From assembly GCA_030038765.1 (NCBI GenBank), contig JASHRA010000166.1:1-15534 (forward strand): a stretch of 15,534 nucleotides of DNA, written 5' to 3'. Made by a program: the position numbers and the translations under genes. Below are positions 13,968 through 15,534 of this stretch, one piece after another (positions within the stretch are counted from its first letter, which is position 1; each line of letters begins with the position of its first letter). Source of the stretch: Candidatus Dormiibacterota bacterium. GTDB taxonomy: Bacteria; Chloroflexota; Dormibacteria; Aeolococcales; Bog-877. Under the pieces are notes generated by a model. That model had not been told where the DNA came from, made no database searches, and was given only the letters and a program-made list of their open reading frames with translations.

Positions 13968-14025
13968 ATAATGACACGCCGAATCGGGTGTCAACCGGCT
14001 CCCGGGGCTCAGGAGATTGACACCC
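13968..14025. promoter_or_regulatory. Antitoxin promoter with three operator-like half-sites, in the divergent region facing the aquaporin gene
   Basis: On the minus strand TTGACA (13994-13989), a perfect -35, is followed after 15 bases by CATTAT (13973-13968) as the -10, then six bases to the GTG. TGACAC at 13972-13977 and its inverse GTGTCA at 13988-13993 flank the promoter spacer 10 bases apart. A third copy, TGACAC, lies at 14018-14023. The longer arms GGGTGTCAA (13986-13994) and TTGACACCC (14017-14025) are a perfect 9-bp inverted repeat with a 22-nt spacer. The outer arm also reads TTGACA toward the aquaporin gene, but no -10 follows at 16-18 bases. Confidence 0.6.
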
Positions 14026-14083
14026 CTGGCCCACGCACGGGTCGGCGGCCGCCGGTCCGGCCCCGACCCCGGCACGGCCAGCC

Positions 14084-14899
14084 TTGAGAGAAGGTCCCCC
14101 CTCGCTGTCCAACGGGGCTCGCGAGGGCTGGCACTGGGCCGAGTGGTCGGCCGAGGGCTTGGGCACGGGGCTGCTGCTGCTGGGCGGCCTGAGCGCCGTC
14201 TTCCTCGACTTCGGCAAGGGTTCGCCCATGCCCGCCCTGGTCCCCTCCGCCTCGCTGCGTCTCCTGCTCACGGGGCTCCTCTTCGCCGCCACCGGCAGCC
14301 TGGTCGCCGTGTCTCCCCTGGGCCGGCTCAGCGGCGCCCACCTCAACCCCTGCGTCACCCTGGCCTTCTGGTCCAGCGGCCACGTCTCCCGCTCGGACCT
14401 GCTGGGCTACCTCGGCGCCCAGTTCCTGGGCGCGCTCTGCGGCACGACGCTGGCACACCTCGCCTGGGACGGGGCCGCTGCCTCGCTCCACGACGGCACC
14501 ACGGCTCCCCACGCCGGCGTCTCCCTGGTGGCCGCGGTCGGCATCGAGGCGCTGATGACGGCGGTGCTGGTGCTCTCCATCTTCACCTGCACTTCCTTCA
14601 GGCAACTGGCCCGCTGGACCCCGCTGGTGCTCTGGCTCGTGATCGCGCTCCTCGTCTGGCGCGGCGCCCCCTACACCGGAACCAGCCTCAACCCGGCCCG
14701 CAGCCTGGCCCCGGCCCTGGTCTCGGGCAGCTACGGTCCCCTCTGGGTCTACTTCCTCGGCCCGCCCCTGGGCGCGCTCCTTGCGGCGCTCCTCTTCGTC
14801 CGCCTCCTGGGCCTCCGGCCGCTCACCGCCAAGCTCTTTCACGACGAGCGCTACCGCAGCGTCCTCGGCAGCGCGCTGCGGGTGCGGGAGTGGATCTGA
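14084..14899 (+). CDS. Aquaporin / MIP family channel with NPC first motif
   Basis: This 271-residue integral membrane protein with six predicted helices and two half-helix loops conducts water or small neutral solutes. The first loop reads SGAHLNPCVTLAFW, with N88-P89-C90 in place of NPA. The second reads GTSLNPARSL, with normal N203-P204-A205 and the selectivity-filter R206. By ungapped alignment to E. coli AqpZ, V191 replaces the filter histidine H174 and T200 matches T183, so the pore is not a standard water-only filter. The start is a TTG at 14084, the only canonical start in this open frame, with no clear Shine-Dalgarno. It is the only plus-strand gene. It diverges from the MazEF-like promoter and converges on the heme-type membrane gene. 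Substrate unknown. Confidence 0.9.
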   Translation: MREGPPSLSNGAREGWHWAEWSAEGLGTGLLLLGGLSAVFLDFGKGSPMPALVPSASLRLLLTGLLFAATGSLVAVSPLGRLSGAHLNPCVTLAFWSSGHVSRSDLLGYLGAQFLGALCGTTLAHLAWDGAAASLHDGTTAPHAGVSLVAAVGIEALMTAVLVLSIFTCTSFRQLARWTPLVLWLVIALLVWRGAPYTGTSLNPARSLAPALVSGSYGPLWVYFLGPPLGALLAALLFVRLLGLRPLTAKLFHDERYRSVLGSALRVREWI

Positions 14900-14901
14900 G
14901 G

Positions 14902-14916
14902 GGAGCCAGCGGCTCC
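14902..14916. terminator. Short hairpin between convergent genes
   Basis: GGAGCC (14902-14907) and GGCTCC (14911-14916) form a perfect 6-bp stem with a 3-nt loop inside the 25-base gap between the two convergent stop codons. It is placed to act as a terminator in both directions. It lacks a U-tract on either strand, as is common in high-GC genomes. Confidence 0.5.
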
Positions 14917-14924
14917 GGCCCGGC

Positions 14925-15329
14925 TCAGAGCGGCAGGAGCACGTCCAGGAGCACGTGGAGCCCGCCCGTCAGGGCGATCAGCGCGAGCAGCCAGAGGTGG
15001 AGCCGGCGCCGTGCCGGCCGGCCCCGGGCGCGGCGGCGCAGGCTGCTGCCCACCAGCGCCTCCAGCACCAGAAGCGCCGCCGCCAGCGACGCCAGCCAGA
15101 GGCCAACCTCGGCCGGTGTGGGGAGGCTCCCGGTGCGGACCGAGGCCAGGCAGTGGAGCACGCCGGCCGCGGCCGCCAGCCGGCCGAGCCAGAAGTGACT
15201 GGCGTACCACGGCGGCCAGGTGCCCCCGGAAGGGGAGCGGCGCAGCCGCCGCAGCAGGGGGAGCGCGGCGGTGGCCAAGAGGGCCAGGGCGGCCAGCCAG
15301 CCGCTGAGGTCGGGCAGGGTCAGGGCCAC
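14925..15329 (-). CDS. Small four-helix membrane protein with two HX13H pairs (ferric-reductase-like b-cytochrome)
   Basis: This 134-residue protein has four hydrophobic helices at about 8-26, 44-64, 75-95 and 110-131. Histidines are paired inside helix 2 (H45 and H59) and helix 4 (H111 and H125), each pair exactly 14 residues apart. This HX13H pattern in two helices is the two-heme signature of ferric reductase/NADPH-oxidase-type transmembrane domains, where one His from each helix holds one heme on each side of the membrane. No FAD/NAD domain is attached, so electrons would come from a partner. Basic residues between helices 3 and 4 suggest an inside loop. The GTG at 15329 has no good Shine-Dalgarno. 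It lies 54 bases after a partial membrane gene and probably shares its transcript. Heme binding is inferred from the His spacing only. Confidence 0.75.
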   Translation of the reverse strand: MALTLPDLSGWLAALALLATAALPLLRRLRRSPSGGTWPPWYASHFWLGRLAAAAGVLHCLASVRTGSLPTPAEVGLWLASLAAALLVLEALVGSSLRRRARGRPARRRLHLWLLALIALTGGLHVLLDVLLPL

Positions 15330-15383
15330 CGCGCCGAGGCTAGTGCGGGAGCGGGCGGCGCGCCCCCGCCGGCGCTGGCGCCG

Positions 15384-15534
15384 TCAGGCCACCTGGAGGG
15401 CGGCCTGGGAGCGGGGCCGGAGCTTCCAGACCCGGGCCACCAGCAGCCCGGCGACGAGCAGGTAGGAGAGGCCGAAGAGGCCCACCAACAGGCCCGCCAG
15501 GCGCTGGTCAAGGAGCGGGGTCAGCCAGGTGAAG
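15384..15534 (-). CDS. Partial membrane protein, C-terminal end only
   Basis: Forty-nine residues are visible before the TGA at 15386-15384, and the gene continues past the right edge. It holds one clear transmembrane segment, LAGLLVGLFGLSYLLVAGLL at about visible residues 12-31. A basic tail with VWKLRPRSQ follows, typical of a cytoplasmic end by the positive-inside rule. The preceding residues FTWLTPLLDQR look like the end of a loop. I do not recognise the family. Its closeness to the heme-type small membrane gene makes a shared membrane complex possible but unproven. Confidence 0.65.
   Translation of the reverse strand, partial: FTWLTPLLDQRLAGLLVGLFGLSYLLVAGLLVARVWKLRPRSQAALQVA

Noticed and set aside
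14017..14045. Plus-strand promoter for the aquaporin gene starting from TTGACA at 14017
   Set aside because: No -10-like hexamer occurs at 16-18 bases spacing, so the match is better explained as the repeat arm.
14009..14842. Minus-strand open frame of 277 codons opposite the aquaporin gene
   Set aside because: It is made of Gly/Glu/Gln/Arg-rich low-complexity sequence, while the plus strand has both channel motifs and six helices.
1..15534. CRISPR array, insertion sequence or attachment site
   Set aside because: I saw no regularly spaced direct repeats, transposase-like frames or terminal inverted repeats by reading the window.

Overview
This is a very GC-rich window with frequent GTG and TTG starts and GC-rich third codon positions. 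That fits a high-GC bacterium such as Actinomycetota, Dormibacterota or a relative. No rRNA or marker gene is present to fix the lineage. All confident genes except one lie on the minus strand, so transcription runs mainly right to left. There is no tRNA, rRNA, CRISPR array, transposase or phage gene that I can support.

Reading in the direction of transcription, from the right edge: the 3' end of an unknown membrane gene (15384-15534), then a small four-helix protein with two HX13H pairs that looks like a mini ferric-reductase-type b-cytochrome (14925-15329). The only plus-strand gene, an aquaporin-family channel with an NPC in place of the first NPA (14084-14899), converges on it. Next comes a MazEF-like toxin-antitoxin pair (13284-13961). 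Then follows a tight carbon-metabolism cluster: propionyl-CoA carboxylase beta subunit (11540-13186), succinyl-CoA synthetase beta and alpha (sucC, sucD; 9381-11457), and an acyl-CoA dehydrogenase (8181-9374). A VapBC-like pair (7332-8020) lies directly downstream, so the four-gene cluster is bracketed by two same-strand toxin-antitoxin modules.

Further left are an NmrA/SDR-type NAD(P)-binding protein and a thiolase (5062-7093), an extracellular family 5 solute-binding protein without permease or ATPase genes, and a cupin (2499-4983). After a roughly 500-base non-coding stretch come a second acyl-CoA dehydrogenase (862-2001) and a PadR regulator translationally coupled to a small permease-prefix-like protein (157-758).

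Functionally, the enzymes point to acyl-CoA catabolism. The two acyl-CoA dehydrogenases and the thiolase suit beta-oxidation or branched-chain amino acid breakdown. PccB followed by SucCD suits propionyl-CoA carried through methylmalonyl-CoA to succinate, although PccA, epimerase and mutase are not in the window. The most interesting non-coding signals are three promoter-overlapping dyads: upstream of the left acyl-CoA dehydrogenase, of vapB, and of the mazE-like gene. Also notable is a vapC-like gene whose expected start codon is ATA behind a perfect Shine-Dalgarno.
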